Positions 50,886-58,538 of a stretch of 64,000 nucleotides of DNA are shown here, piece by piece. The number at the start of each line of letters is the position of its first letter. Positions within the stretch are counted from its first letter, which is position 1. The notes under the pieces are model-generated. The model did no database searches and was not told the DNA's origin. It saw only the letters and a list, made by a program, of their open reading frames with translations. Source of the DNA: Elusimicrobiaceae bacterium. GTDB lineage: Bacteria > Elusimicrobiota > Elusimicrobia > Elusimicrobiales > Elusimicrobiaceae. A program made the position numbers and the translations under genes. The stretch spans positions 1 to 64,000 of the forward strand of contig JAEEIL010000031.1 of the NCBI GenBank assembly GCA_016281355.1, in the 5' to 3' direction.

Positions 50886-51877
50886 AAACCTCAGAATTAA
50901 AAAAGTATAATGCTTTAATAGATAAATTTAAAGGCAAAGAGATTATAGTTATAGGCGATGTCATGCTTGACCATTTTGTCAAAGGTAGTGTAAGCCGAAT
51001 TTCACCTGAAGCACCTGTACCTGTGGTAAGCGTAGATCAGGAAGATTTTGTTGCAGGCGGTGCAGGGAACGTCGCAGTTAATTTGGCGGTTTTGGGGGCA
51101 AAACCAAAAGTGATTTCAGTTTTGGGTGATGATGCAAACGGTATAATCTTGAAACAATTTTTACAAAGTAAAGGTGCTGATGTTAGTAAGATCGTCGTTG
51201 ATGAAACAAGACCTACAACACAAAAAGTACGTATTATCGCAGAACGCCAACAAGTGGTAAGGGTTGATAGAGAATCAAAGGCTCGTATAAATAAAGAAGT
51301 ATCAAACGAGTGCCTTTCAAATTTTAAAGAGGCTTTAAAGACTGCAAAAGGTGTAATAATGTCTGATTACGGTAAGGGTATGCTTTCCGATCATAATATA
51401 CAAGATATTATAAAAGCCTGCCGTGCAAAGAATATTCCTGTTTGCGTGGACCCTAAAATTGATAATTTCTTAAAATATAAAAATATTACCTGTATGACAC
51501 CAAATACCAAAGAGGCTTGGGAAGGCATGGGTCTTCCAGCCAAAAAAGATGAAAAATCAATTTTAGATTTGGGTAAAAAAATTTTAAAAACACTAAAAGC
51601 AGATTCTATTTTAATTACTCGCAGTGCACAAGGTATGACTTTATTTGAAAAAGGTAAAAACCCAAAAATTACCACTATAAAAGCAACAGCAAAAGAAGTT
51701 TTTGATGTCACAGGTGCAGGTGACACTGTTATATCCGTTTTGACACTTGCTTTGGCTTGTAAAGCAAGTTTGAAAGATGCAGCTTTTATTGCAAATGAAG
51801 CGGCCGGCCTTGTAGTAGGCAAACTTGGTACCGCAACAGTTACTGCAGAAGAAATAAAAGGAGTTTTAAATAAATGA
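50882..51877 (+). CDS. rfaE1: D-glycero-beta-D-manno-heptose-7-phosphate kinase
   Basis: This enzyme phosphorylates heptose 7-phosphate at C1 before GmhB acts. The 331 residues are PfkB/ribokinase type: VIGDVMLDHFVKGSV, VAGGAGNVAVNLAVLGA, RPTTQKVRIIAERQQVVRVD and the catalytic DVTGAGDTVISVL. It is the kinase half only; the adenylyltransferase domain found in fused HldE is absent and must be encoded elsewhere. It overlaps the genes on both sides by 4 bases. Confidence 0.93.
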   Translation: MKTSELKKYNALIDKFKGKEIIVIGDVMLDHFVKGSVSRISPEAPVPVVSVDQEDFVAGGAGNVAVNLAVLGAKPKVISVLGDDANGIILKQFLQSKGADVSKIVVDETRPTTQKVRIIAERQQVVRVDRESKARINKEVSNECLSNFKEALKTAKGVIMSDYGKGMLSDHNIQDIIKACRAKNIPVCVDPKIDNFLKYKNITCMTPNTKEAWEGMGLPAKKDEKSILDLGKKILKTLKADSILITRSAQGMTLFEKGKNPKITTIKATAKEVFDVTGAGDTVISVLTLALACKASLKDAAFIANEAAGLVVGKLGTATVTAEEIKGVLNK

Positions 51878-52626
51878 AAGATACTTTAATTGTTATTCCC
51901 GCACGTTATAGTTCAACGCGTTTACCCGCCAAAGTTTTGGCTGAAATTGACGGCAAACCTATCATACAGTGGGTTTACACAGCATGTAAAAATGCAAAAG
52001 TCGGCGACGTTTTGATTGCTACTGAAAACGATAAAATCGTAGAAGCCGCTAAAAAATTTAATGCAAAAGCAGTTTTAACAAGTTCTAAATGCCAAAGCGG
52101 AACAGACAGGGTTTTTGAGGCATACAAAAAAACTAAGCATAATTATAAATACATTGTAAACGTGCAAGGGGATGAGCCTTTTGTTCAAGCATCTACAATT
52201 AAAAATGTTGTTAATCTTTTAAAAAAGGATAAACAAGCTGATATTTCGACAGCCTGTTACCCGACTTTAGATGAAAAAACAGTTATAGAACCAAGCCATG
52301 TCAAAGCTGTTTTAACAGGTAAAAAACAAGCGCTTTATTTCTCACGCTCCGTTATTCCTTTTAAGAGGGAGATAACAAAAGAAACAGCTAAAGTTCCTTT
52401 CTATATACATTGCGGTATTTATGGTTATAAAGAAGCCGCTTTAAAGAAATTTGTTAAACTTCCAAAAAGTACTCTGGAGAATTTGGAAAAATTAGAACAA
52501 CTTCGCGCTTTAGAAAACGGTTTAATAATAAAATCTATTTTAATTGAGAAGGCAGGCCCTGCTATCGATACTCCGTCAGACTTAATTAAAGCTAGGGCTT
52601 ATGCTAAAAAAATTACAAAGAAATAA
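51874..52626 (+). CDS. kdsB: 3-deoxy-manno-octulosonate cytidylyltransferase
   Basis: KdsB activates Kdo as CMP-Kdo for the LPS inner core. The 250 residues show IPARYSSTRLPAKVLAEIDGKPIIQ, CQSGTDRVFEA, VNVQGDEPFV, ALYFSRSVIPF and HCGIYGYK, all family signatures. It lies in the LPS operon and runs 11 bases before pyrG. Confidence 0.96.
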   Translation: MKDTLIVIPARYSSTRLPAKVLAEIDGKPIIQWVYTACKNAKVGDVLIATENDKIVEAAKKFNAKAVLTSSKCQSGTDRVFEAYKKTKHNYKYIVNVQGDEPFVQASTIKNVVNLLKKDKQADISTACYPTLDEKTVIEPSHVKAVLTGKKQALYFSRSVIPFKREITKETAKVPFYIHCGIYGYKEAALKKFVKLPKSTLENLEKLEQLRALENGLIIKSILIEKAGPAIDTPSDLIKARAYAKKITKK

Positions 52627-52637
52627 TGTGAGGGATT

Positions 52638-54221
52638 ATGTCAAAATTTATTTTTATTACAGGTGGTGTAGTTAGTTCTTTAGGGAAAGGTATTTCCGGT
52701 TCAAGTATAGCAAAACTTTTACAACTTCGCGGTTTAAAGGTTAATATGGTTAAATGCGATCCTTATATTAATGTTGACCCTGGCACTTTAAGCCCTTATC
52801 AACATGGTGAAGTTTATGTTACCAAAGACGGTGCCGAAGCAGATTTGGACCTCGGTACCTATGAACGCTTCTTAGGTGTTGAAATGACCCACCATAACAC
52901 AAATACTGCCGGCTCAATTTACCAAACCGTTATTAACAGAGAAAGAAAAGGTGATTATAATGGTACAACCGTGCAAGTAATTCCACATGTTACAAATGAG
53001 ATTAAATCCCGCTTTATTCCTTTTGAAAAAGATTTTGATGTGACTGTTATCGAAATAGGCGGTACAGTTGGTGATATGGAAAGTTTACCGTTCATAGAGG
53101 CAGCCCGCCAATTTAAACTTGAACGCGGTTGGAATAATGTAATGTGTGTTCATGCGACTTTGATACCATATATCGCGAGTGCCGGTGAACTTAAAACAAA
53201 ACCGACACAGCATTCCGTCACAAAATTACGTGAAATCGGGCTTGAACCGGACGTTTTAATTTGCCGCAGTGAACACCCACTCCCTCAAAAGATGAAAAAG
53301 AAAATTTCACTTTTTTGCAGCGTTCCTGTAGAAGCAGTAATTGAAGCAAGGGATGTCCCTTCAATTTATTTACTTCCTGAAAATTTCGAACAACAAAATT
53401 TAACTGACCTTATAATTAAACGTTTGGGTTTAAAACCTAAAACGAAGAATGACGGAAAATGGTTTAATTTCGTTAAAAAAGCAGCAAAGGTCAGTAAAGA
53501 AATAACCATTGCTATTGCCGGTAAATATGCGGAATTACATGACGCATACAAATCAGTTGCAGAATCTTTAAATTTAGCCGGTATGTCTAATGGCGTAAAA
53601 GTCAAAATCAAATATGTTAACACTGAAACTGACACTATACCAGCTGCCCTAAAAGGTGTGCAAGGTATTATTGTTCCGGGTGGTTTCGGCAAACGCGGCG
53701 TAGAAGGTAAAATTAAGGCTATAAAATATGCCCGTGAAAATAAAATTCCGTTTTTGGGGATTTGCCTCGGTATGCAATGCACCGTCATAGAAGCAGCACG
53801 CAATTTGGCAGGCCTCAAAGATGCGGATTCTACCGAACTTAACCCTAAAACTAAACATCCTGTTATTGCTATGATGGAAGAACAAAAAACAGTTAAGCTA
53901 CTAGGTGGAACAATGAGGCTCGGTAATTACCCTTGTAATTTAGAAAAGGGTTCTTTAGCACATAGATTATATAAAAAGAATCTTATTTTGGAACGCCATC
54001 GCCACCGTTATGAATATAATACGGAATTTGTAAAAGAATTAGAGGCAACAGGCTTACATATTACGGGCTGGCATAAAAATACTTTGCCGGAAATTGTGGA
54101 ATATAAAGATCACCCATTTTTTATTGCGGTACAATTTCATCCGGAGTTTAAGAGCAGCCCGATGAACCCTCACCCTTTGTTTGACGGTTTAGTAAAAGCG
54201 GCTTTGAAAGCAAAAAAATAA
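52638..54221 (+). CDS. pyrG: CTP synthase
   Basis: PyrG makes CTP from UTP with ATP and glutamine. The 527 residues have the N-terminal synthetase domain (FIFITGGVVSSLGKGI, KCDPYINVDPGTLSPYQHGE, TGSIYQTVI) and the C-terminal class I glutamine amidotransferase with VPGGFGKRG, nucleophile Cys376 in GICLGMQ and HPEFKS. It follows kdsB by 11 bases; CTP is the substrate of KdsB, so the pairing is metabolically sensible and common. Confidence 0.98.
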   Translation: MSKFIFITGGVVSSLGKGISGSSIAKLLQLRGLKVNMVKCDPYINVDPGTLSPYQHGEVYVTKDGAEADLDLGTYERFLGVEMTHHNTNTAGSIYQTVINRERKGDYNGTTVQVIPHVTNEIKSRFIPFEKDFDVTVIEIGGTVGDMESLPFIEAARQFKLERGWNNVMCVHATLIPYIASAGELKTKPTQHSVTKLREIGLEPDVLICRSEHPLPQKMKKKISLFCSVPVEAVIEARDVPSIYLLPENFEQQNLTDLIIKRLGLKPKTKNDGKWFNFVKKAAKVSKEITIAIAGKYAELHDAYKSVAESLNLAGMSNGVKVKIKYVNTETDTIPAALKGVQGIIVPGGFGKRGVEGKIKAIKYARENKIPFLGICLGMQCTVIEAARNLAGLKDADSTELNPKTKHPVIAMMEEQKTVKLLGGTMRLGNYPCNLEKGSLAHRLYKKNLILERHRHRYEYNTEFVKELEATGLHITGWHKNTLPEIVEYKDHPFFIAVQFHPEFKSSPMNPHPLFDGLVKAALKAKK

Positions 54222-54227
54222 AACTTT

Positions 54228-54236
54228 TGCTATAAT
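54228..54236 (+). promoter_or_regulatory. Extended -10 promoter of the Pal-like lipoprotein gene
   Basis: TGC-TATAAT at 54228-54236 lies about 21 bases before the start codon at 54258. AGGAGA occupies the short leader. Confidence 0.65.
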
Positions 54237-54257
54237 ATTTATGACACAGGAGAGTTT

Positions 54258-54788
54258 ATGAAAAAAATAATTTTTCCTTTAATTGCAGTGCTTATGTTAA
54301 GTGCTTGTGTAGGAAGAGACAAGCCAAGAAAGTATTATGATGAAGAGGAAAAACTGACAAACAGTGCACTCTGCCCTACGAGAAAAAATGAAGCAAAATG
54401 GGCAAAACAAACCCCTAGGGAAATGCTCGAAAGTAATAATATTCCAAGCATTGAGTTTGAGTTTGACAGTACCATAATTAAGCATAAGTCTTATGAAATT
54501 TTAGATAAAGTGGCTGAAGTCTTAAACACCGACAGCAGAATAAAATTGGTCATAGAAGGCCATACCGATCCGGTTGGTACCAATGAATATAATGACTGGC
54601 TATCAGGTGCAAGAACTTCTGCAATAAAAGATTATTTAGTATCAAGGGGCGTGACATCTGAATCTATCAAAACTTTCGGGCATGGTAGCAGAAAACCGAT
54701 AAATGCCACTGATACACCAGAAGGGCGTGCTTGCAACAGGCGTATAACCATGCGCTTCACAACCCGCCCTTGGAGAACAGTTTTTTAG
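54258..54788 (+). CDS. pal: OmpA/Pal-like peptidoglycan-associated lipoprotein
   Basis: The protein has 176 residues with a lipoprotein signal (lipobox LSAC, Cys about residue 17), then an OmpA-C-like peptidoglycan-binding domain: [45 protein letters not shown], and a degenerate end [11 protein letters not shown]. Pal proteins tie the outer membrane to peptidoglycan with Tol proteins; tol genes are not in the window. It is directly followed by clpP. Confidence 0.9.
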   Translation: MKKIIFPLIAVLMLSACVGRDKPRKYYDEEEKLTNSALCPTRKNEAKWAKQTPREMLESNNIPSIEFEFDSTIIKHKSYEILDKVAEVLNTDSRIKLVIEGHTDPVGTNEYNDWLSGARTSAIKDYLVSRGVTSESIKTFGHGSRKPINATDTPEGRACNRRITMRFTTRPWRTVF

Positions 54789-54796
54789 GAGGACGT

Positions 54797-55378
54797 ATGA
54801 TACCTACTATAGTAGAAAAAAATAATATTTACGACATTTATTCCCGCCTTTTACAAGATAGAATTATCTTTGTCGGGGGACCGCAAGGCGAAATAGGCAC
54901 AGAAATTGCAAATATAATTATTGCACAACTTTTATATTTGGATGCCCAAGATTCTTCCCGCTCAATAAATTTATACATTAATTCACCGGGCGGTGTAGTA
55001 ACTGCAGGGCTTGCAATTTATGATACTATGCAATATATTAAAGCCCCTATTACAACAATTTGTATGGGGCAAGCAATGAGTTTCGGTGCAGTACTTCTTG
55101 CAGCAGGGTCTAAAGGCAAACGATATGCTTTGCCTCATGCAAGAATTATGATACACCAACCCTTGATTTGGGGAGGTTTATCGGGCCAAGTTACCGATAT
55201 TGAAATCGAAGCAAAAGAACTTCGTGAAAATAAAGAACATTTGCTTGATATTTTGGCCCATCATACCGGCCAATCTAAAGAGAAAATTAGGCAAGATAGT
55301 GAACGCAATTATTATATGTCCGCAGAAGAAGCAAAAGCTTACGGCATAATTGATGAAATCTTGCCGCTTAAAAAATAA
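54797..55378 (+). CDS. clpP: ATP-dependent Clp protease proteolytic subunit, Asn in place of catalytic Asp
   Basis: I start at ATG 54797 because AGGAGG lies just upstream; this gives 193 residues, the family length. Motifs: [45 protein letters not shown], nucleophile Ser95 in QAMSFGA and His120 in RIMIHQP. At the third triad position, where ClpP usually has Asp in an ERD motif, the sequence reads SERNYYMSA, giving Asn171. An Asn there is known from Listeria ClpP1. ClpP forms a barrel protease fed by ClpX or ClpA; neither partner is adjacent. Confidence 0.95.
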   Translation: MIPTIVEKNNIYDIYSRLLQDRIIFVGGPQGEIGTEIANIIIAQLLYLDAQDSSRSINLYINSPGGVVTAGLAIYDTMQYIKAPITTICMGQAMSFGAVLLAAGSKGKRYALPHARIMIHQPLIWGGLSGQVTDIEIEAKELRENKEHLLDILAHHTGQSKEKIRQDSERNYYMSAEEAKAYGIIDEILPLKK

Positions 55379-55379
55379 A

Positions 55380-56834
55380 ATGCGTCGTTTGATTTTAACC
55401 CTGCTTTTAAATTGTTTATGCATTAGTGCGTTTTCTAAACAAGAAAGCAGGGTTAATTTTTTGCGTGATTTAGAAAATTCTCCTGCTTTAAATAATTCAG
55501 TTTACAGTGTTTATGCAAAATATGTGGGGGGAAAAGATATTATCGAAAAAAATAAAAATGTCTTGCTTGTTCCCGCAAGTGTTTTGAAACTTTTCACAAC
55601 TGCTGCAGTATTGGAAATTTTAGGCACAGATAAAACTTTTGAAACTAAGGTTTATTTAGACGGCAAAATAAAAGGTAAAACTTTAGAAGGCGATATTTAT
55701 TTAGTTGGTGCGGGGGATCCGTCTTTTGGCAGTAAAGATTTTAATAATGAATCTTTTTATAAAGATTTATTTGCTTCTTGGGCTAGCATACTTAAAAATA
55801 AAGGAATAAGTCAAATAAAAGGCAATATTTATGCTGATGATTCTTTATTTAGCGGTATGCAACTTCCCTGGCAGGCAAATTTTAAAAATATTGGCAATTA
55901 TTTTGCTGCTAAAGCGGATGCTTTGACTATCGCAAATAATAAATATAAAATTATTTTTCCGCCGGTAAAAGATGGGGAAAATAATATCATGCCACTTTCA
56001 ACCGAACCCAAAATTAAAGGATTAAAATTTAAAAGTGATGTTTATTCTTCCCCTAAAATTACGAGGGAAGATGTTTATGCTACTTTTGAACCGGCAAGCA
56101 ATATCATTAATCTAAACGGTGCCTTACCTATAAGTGAAACCGAAACCGAAATTTATGCCTCTTTACCAAATCCTGCTGAATTTGCCGCAGAAAGTTTTGT
56201 GGAATCTTTACAAAATGCTGGTATTAAGGTTTCAGGTAAGGCAGGAATAAAAAAGGGGAGAGATTATTCTCAAAAACAATTGCTGTTTACACATATTTCA
56301 CCAAGTATAAAAAATATTGTTAAACGTACAAACAAAAGAAGTGATAATTTATATGCAGAAGTTTTGGTTAGGGATATTAGTGCGTATACCGGCGGTAATG
56401 GTACGGCTGAAGATGGCCTTAAAAAAGTAAAAGATACTTTAATAAATATGGGTATTTCTGAAGAAGATTTTGATATTTATGATGCAAGCGGGCTTTCTTA
56501 TGTAAATAATGTTTCTTGTAAAGCCACGGTTACTTTGTTGGAACAAATTTTAACAAAACCTTATGTTCAGGAGTTTAAAGACAGTTTAGTTATAGCAGGT
56601 AACCGAGATGAAAAAAGTTTATTTTCAAGTAGAGTTTCAAATAAGCCTTTTGCTCAAAAAACACTTTTAAAAACAGGCGCTTTGGATAAAGCGCGCACTA
56701 TTGCCGGTTATACAAAAGATGAAAAAGGTAAAGATATCATTTTTTGTTTCTTCGTAAATAATTTTAAAACAAATGGGCGCAATATTACTGCTTTGCAAGA
56801 TAAATTTCTAACCTATTTGGCCACTAATAATTAA
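55380..56834 (+). CDS. dacB: D-alanyl-D-alanine carboxypeptidase/endopeptidase (PBP4/DacB, S13 family)
   Basis: This periplasmic enzyme trims peptidoglycan cross-links. I start at ATG 55380, which opens a signal peptide (MRRLILTLLLNCLCISAFS) one base after clpP, giving 484 residues. The active-site motifs are SxxK in PASVLKLFTT (nucleophile Ser), SxN in KRSDNLYAE and KTG in LLKTGALDKARTIAGY. The large inserted domain between SxxK and SxN is typical of S13. Its stop overlaps the convergent gene end by 11 bases, with no terminator seen. Confidence 0.94.
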   Translation: MRRLILTLLLNCLCISAFSKQESRVNFLRDLENSPALNNSVYSVYAKYVGGKDIIEKNKNVLLVPASVLKLFTTAAVLEILGTDKTFETKVYLDGKIKGKTLEGDIYLVGAGDPSFGSKDFNNESFYKDLFASWASILKNKGISQIKGNIYADDSLFSGMQLPWQANFKNIGNYFAAKADALTIANNKYKIIFPPVKDGENNIMPLSTEPKIKGLKFKSDVYSSPKITREDVYATFEPASNIINLNGALPISETETEIYASLPNPAEFAAESFVESLQNAGIKVSGKAGIKKGRDYSQKQLLFTHISPSIKNIVKRTNKRSDNLYAEVLVRDISAYTGGNGTAEDGLKKVKDTLINMGISEEDFDIYDASGLSYVNNVSCKATVTLLEQILTKPYVQEFKDSLVIAGNRDEKSLFSSRVSNKPFAQKTLLKTGALDKARTIAGYTKDEKGKDIIFCFFVNNFKTNGRNITALQDKFLTYLATNN

Positions 56835-57840
56835 AAATTTCAAAACCTATATTGGCATTTTCCAAATTCTTTATGGCTTGCTGTTCTATTTTTCTTTGCA
56901 TACTATCAGCGTGTCTTTGAATTAGATAACCTCGTATATGAATTGATGTTAGAGCTTTTATTTTAGTTTGCATTTCAGGGGTTTTCTCTACTAAACGAGG
57001 CAAAGGTTCGATTTTAATTTCAGCCCCTTTAAAATCGCCGAAATTTACAAAATCTCTGTTTTGCAAAAGGCTTGTTAAATCAAGTAAAGCCCAAAAATAT
57101 TTTTCAGGCTTTTCACCGTATGTTAAATAGGTGTTAACATAATCTAAAGCATAAATTTTTATGATGGCCTCTTTATATCTGGTTTCAATGCGTTGTCGTT
57201 TTTGTACAAGACTCAAATCGGAATTGTTTTGTATTTTTTCTATTTCTTTATCCAAATTAAAATCATGCTTCAGCGCGATATGTAAATCCCTTTGTGTCCC
57301 AAGTGGAGTTTTATCTTTATCAGGAATGTTAAATGCATTTTTTATTAGATCAGTATATTTATCTAGCAATGGAAATGATGCCCCAAACCCTATAAGAGTA
57401 CTGCTTATACGATTAAAATTAGTTGTTGCTACTAATCCCATCGGGTTGGAAAATAAAGTTCTTAAGTTCCAAGCAAGCCCGGATAAAAACGAATATCCGG
57501 CGACAGTAGTTGCCTCAGCCGCTATGTAATCTGAAAGAACTATAAAAGAGGCAATAATTAATGCGTATGTACCTATATCACCGCAATTTGAACCAAAACG
57601 GTCAGATTTATAAAAAGGATTACTTTTTAATTTTTCATATATTTCATTAGATAAAGCATTTATTTCATCACTAATTTCCTTCGAGGTAAAATTTCCGTAG
57701 GGGGAATTTTTCCAATTTTGACCTTTGCGAATGTTATCGTACTCATTATATTTTTTATCTAATAGAATTTGAACCCTTATATCATCTGAAAATATGAATC
57801 TTTTATCAAATTGTGCTTGGGTTTGCGGTAAGTTTTCCAT
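56824..57840 (-). CDS. Protein of unknown function, 338-residue intact part of a signal-peptide-interrupted gene
   Basis: This is the longest uninterrupted reading frame from a Met codon. It is in frame with a further 74 codons upstream that begin with a signal peptide but contain TAG. The 338 residues are polar and helical with one moderately hydrophobic stretch around residues 90-130 (IGTYALIIASFIVLSDYI). No family is recognised. The ATG at 57840 has no ribosome-binding site, so as it stands translation from here is doubtful. Either the gene is disabled by the upstream stop or it depends on readthrough. Confidence 0.6.
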   Translation of the reverse strand: MENLPQTQAQFDKRFIFSDDIRVQILLDKKYNEYDNIRKGQNWKNSPYGNFTSKEISDEINALSNEIYEKLKSNPFYKSDRFGSNCGDIGTYALIIASFIVLSDYIAAEATTVAGYSFLSGLAWNLRTLFSNPMGLVATTNFNRISSTLIGFGASFPLLDKYTDLIKNAFNIPDKDKTPLGTQRDLHIALKHDFNLDKEIEKIQNNSDLSLVQKRQRIETRYKEAIIKIYALDYVNTYLTYGEKPEKYFWALLDLTSLLQNRDFVNFGDFKGAEIKIEPLPRLVEKTPEMQTKIKALTSIHIRGYLIQRHADSMQRKIEQQAIKNLENANIGFEIFNY

Positions 57841-58062
57841 TTCTTGAGTAAATTTGCTGAAAAGAAAATCTTGAATATTTTTGTTTATTCTTTCAATTTC
57901 TTCATCTGTTAATATTCTGCATTCATCTGATTTTTGGGGGATTTTATCAGCAATTAAAGATTTTTGACGTTTTGGAGACGATAAATTCTGCGCTATAACC
58001 TATTGAGGTGCTAAAAGGGTAAATATTACATATAAAGTGAGAAGTTTTCTAATAATCTTCAT
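57841..58062 (-). pseudogene. 5' part of the same gene, with in-frame TAG at codon 21 inside the signal peptide
   Basis: Reading from ATG 58062 on the minus strand gives MKIIRKLLTLYVIFTLLAPQ, then TAG (58002-58000), then VIAQN and an uninterrupted frame joining the 338-residue ORF. The two halves make one normal Sec signal peptide with a VIAQN-type cleavage region. The promoter immediately upstream is intact. TAG is used as a normal stop elsewhere here (genes ending 7878 and 61099), so a nonsense mutation is the simplest reading. Confidence 0.8.
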
Positions 58063-58068
58063 AATATA

Positions 58069-58097
58069 ATTTTACCTGGCTTGCTGATACTTTGCAA
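58069..58097 (-). promoter_or_regulatory. Promoter of the interrupted gene, leaderless type
   Basis: On the minus strand, TTGCAA (58097-58092) and TAAAAT (58074-58069) are 17 bases apart, and the -10 ends six bases before the ATG at 58062. Confidence 0.75.
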
Positions 58098-58103
58098 GGG
58101 TAA

Positions 58104-58132
58104 AAGGACCTAGTAGAAAATAGGTCTTTTGT
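58104..58132. repeat. Small hairpin element, near-copy of that at 43535-43566
   Basis: AAAGGACCTA-x-AAAATAGGTCTTTT forms a hairpin (GACCTA/TAGGTC) flanked by A and T runs. It lies between two divergent promoters, where a terminator is not expected. Confidence 0.5.
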
Positions 58133-58137
58133 AGCAT

Positions 58138-58166
58138 TTGACAAGGGCTGTATATCATTATATAAT
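58138..58166 (+). promoter_or_regulatory. Perfect consensus promoter, leaderless type, before the DUF1232 gene
   Basis: TTGACA (58138-58143) and TATAAT (58161-58166) are separated by 17 bases, and the -10 ends exactly six bases before the ATG at 58173. There is no Shine-Dalgarno. Confidence 0.92.
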
Positions 58167-58172
58167 TATATT

Positions 58173-58538
58173 ATGGGAAATGAAAACAACACTAAGAAAG
58201 ATTTTACCGTTAATCCGTTAAAATTATGGCGTGACGTAAAAGATGCCGCCTTGATGTTTTTTAACGTTTGTTGCGGTAGATATCCTCTACCGAAGAGGAG
58301 TTTGATTTGGATCGCAATATTTTTGGTATATGCCTTTATTCCGTTTGATTTGATACCGGACCCGTTGGTAGCCATGTTCGGCTTGGGTGCTGCCGACGAT
58401 TTATTGGTTTTAGTTTATATTTTAAATAAAATGTCACCCGATTTAGAAAAGTTTAGGTTTTTTAGGAATACCAAGATTAACAAGAAAGATTATGTCGAAG
58501 CCGAAATTGTAGAAGATAATAATGAAAAAGTTAATTAA
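58173..58538 (+). CDS. YkvA/DUF1232 family small membrane protein
   Basis: The protein has 121 residues. The DUF1232 core is clear: a first hydrophobic segment (IWIAIFLVYAFIPFDLIPDP, with the hallmark P-x-D-L-I-P-D), then the GAADDLLVLVYILNKM segment. Function is unknown in the family. It overlaps the AsmA-like gene by 17 bases in another frame and is its operon leader, under a perfect consensus promoter. Confidence 0.9.
   Translation: MGNENNTKKDFTVNPLKLWRDVKDAALMFFNVCCGRYPLPKRSLIWIAIFLVYAFIPFDLIPDPLVAMFGLGAADDLLVLVYILNKMSPDLEKFRFFRNTKINKKDYVEAEIVEDNNEKVN

Noticed and set aside
53366-53818. Antisense 150-residue frame inside pyrG, and similar long antisense frames inside dnaK, hrcA, uvrA and the giant gene
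   Set aside because: They are shadows of strongly conserved coding sequence in A+T-rich DNA, with no start signals or recognisable products.
56824-58062. Stop-codon reassignment of TAG to explain the interrupted signal peptide
   Set aside because: Other intact genes in the window end with TAG (7878, 61099), so reassignment across the genome is unlikely.
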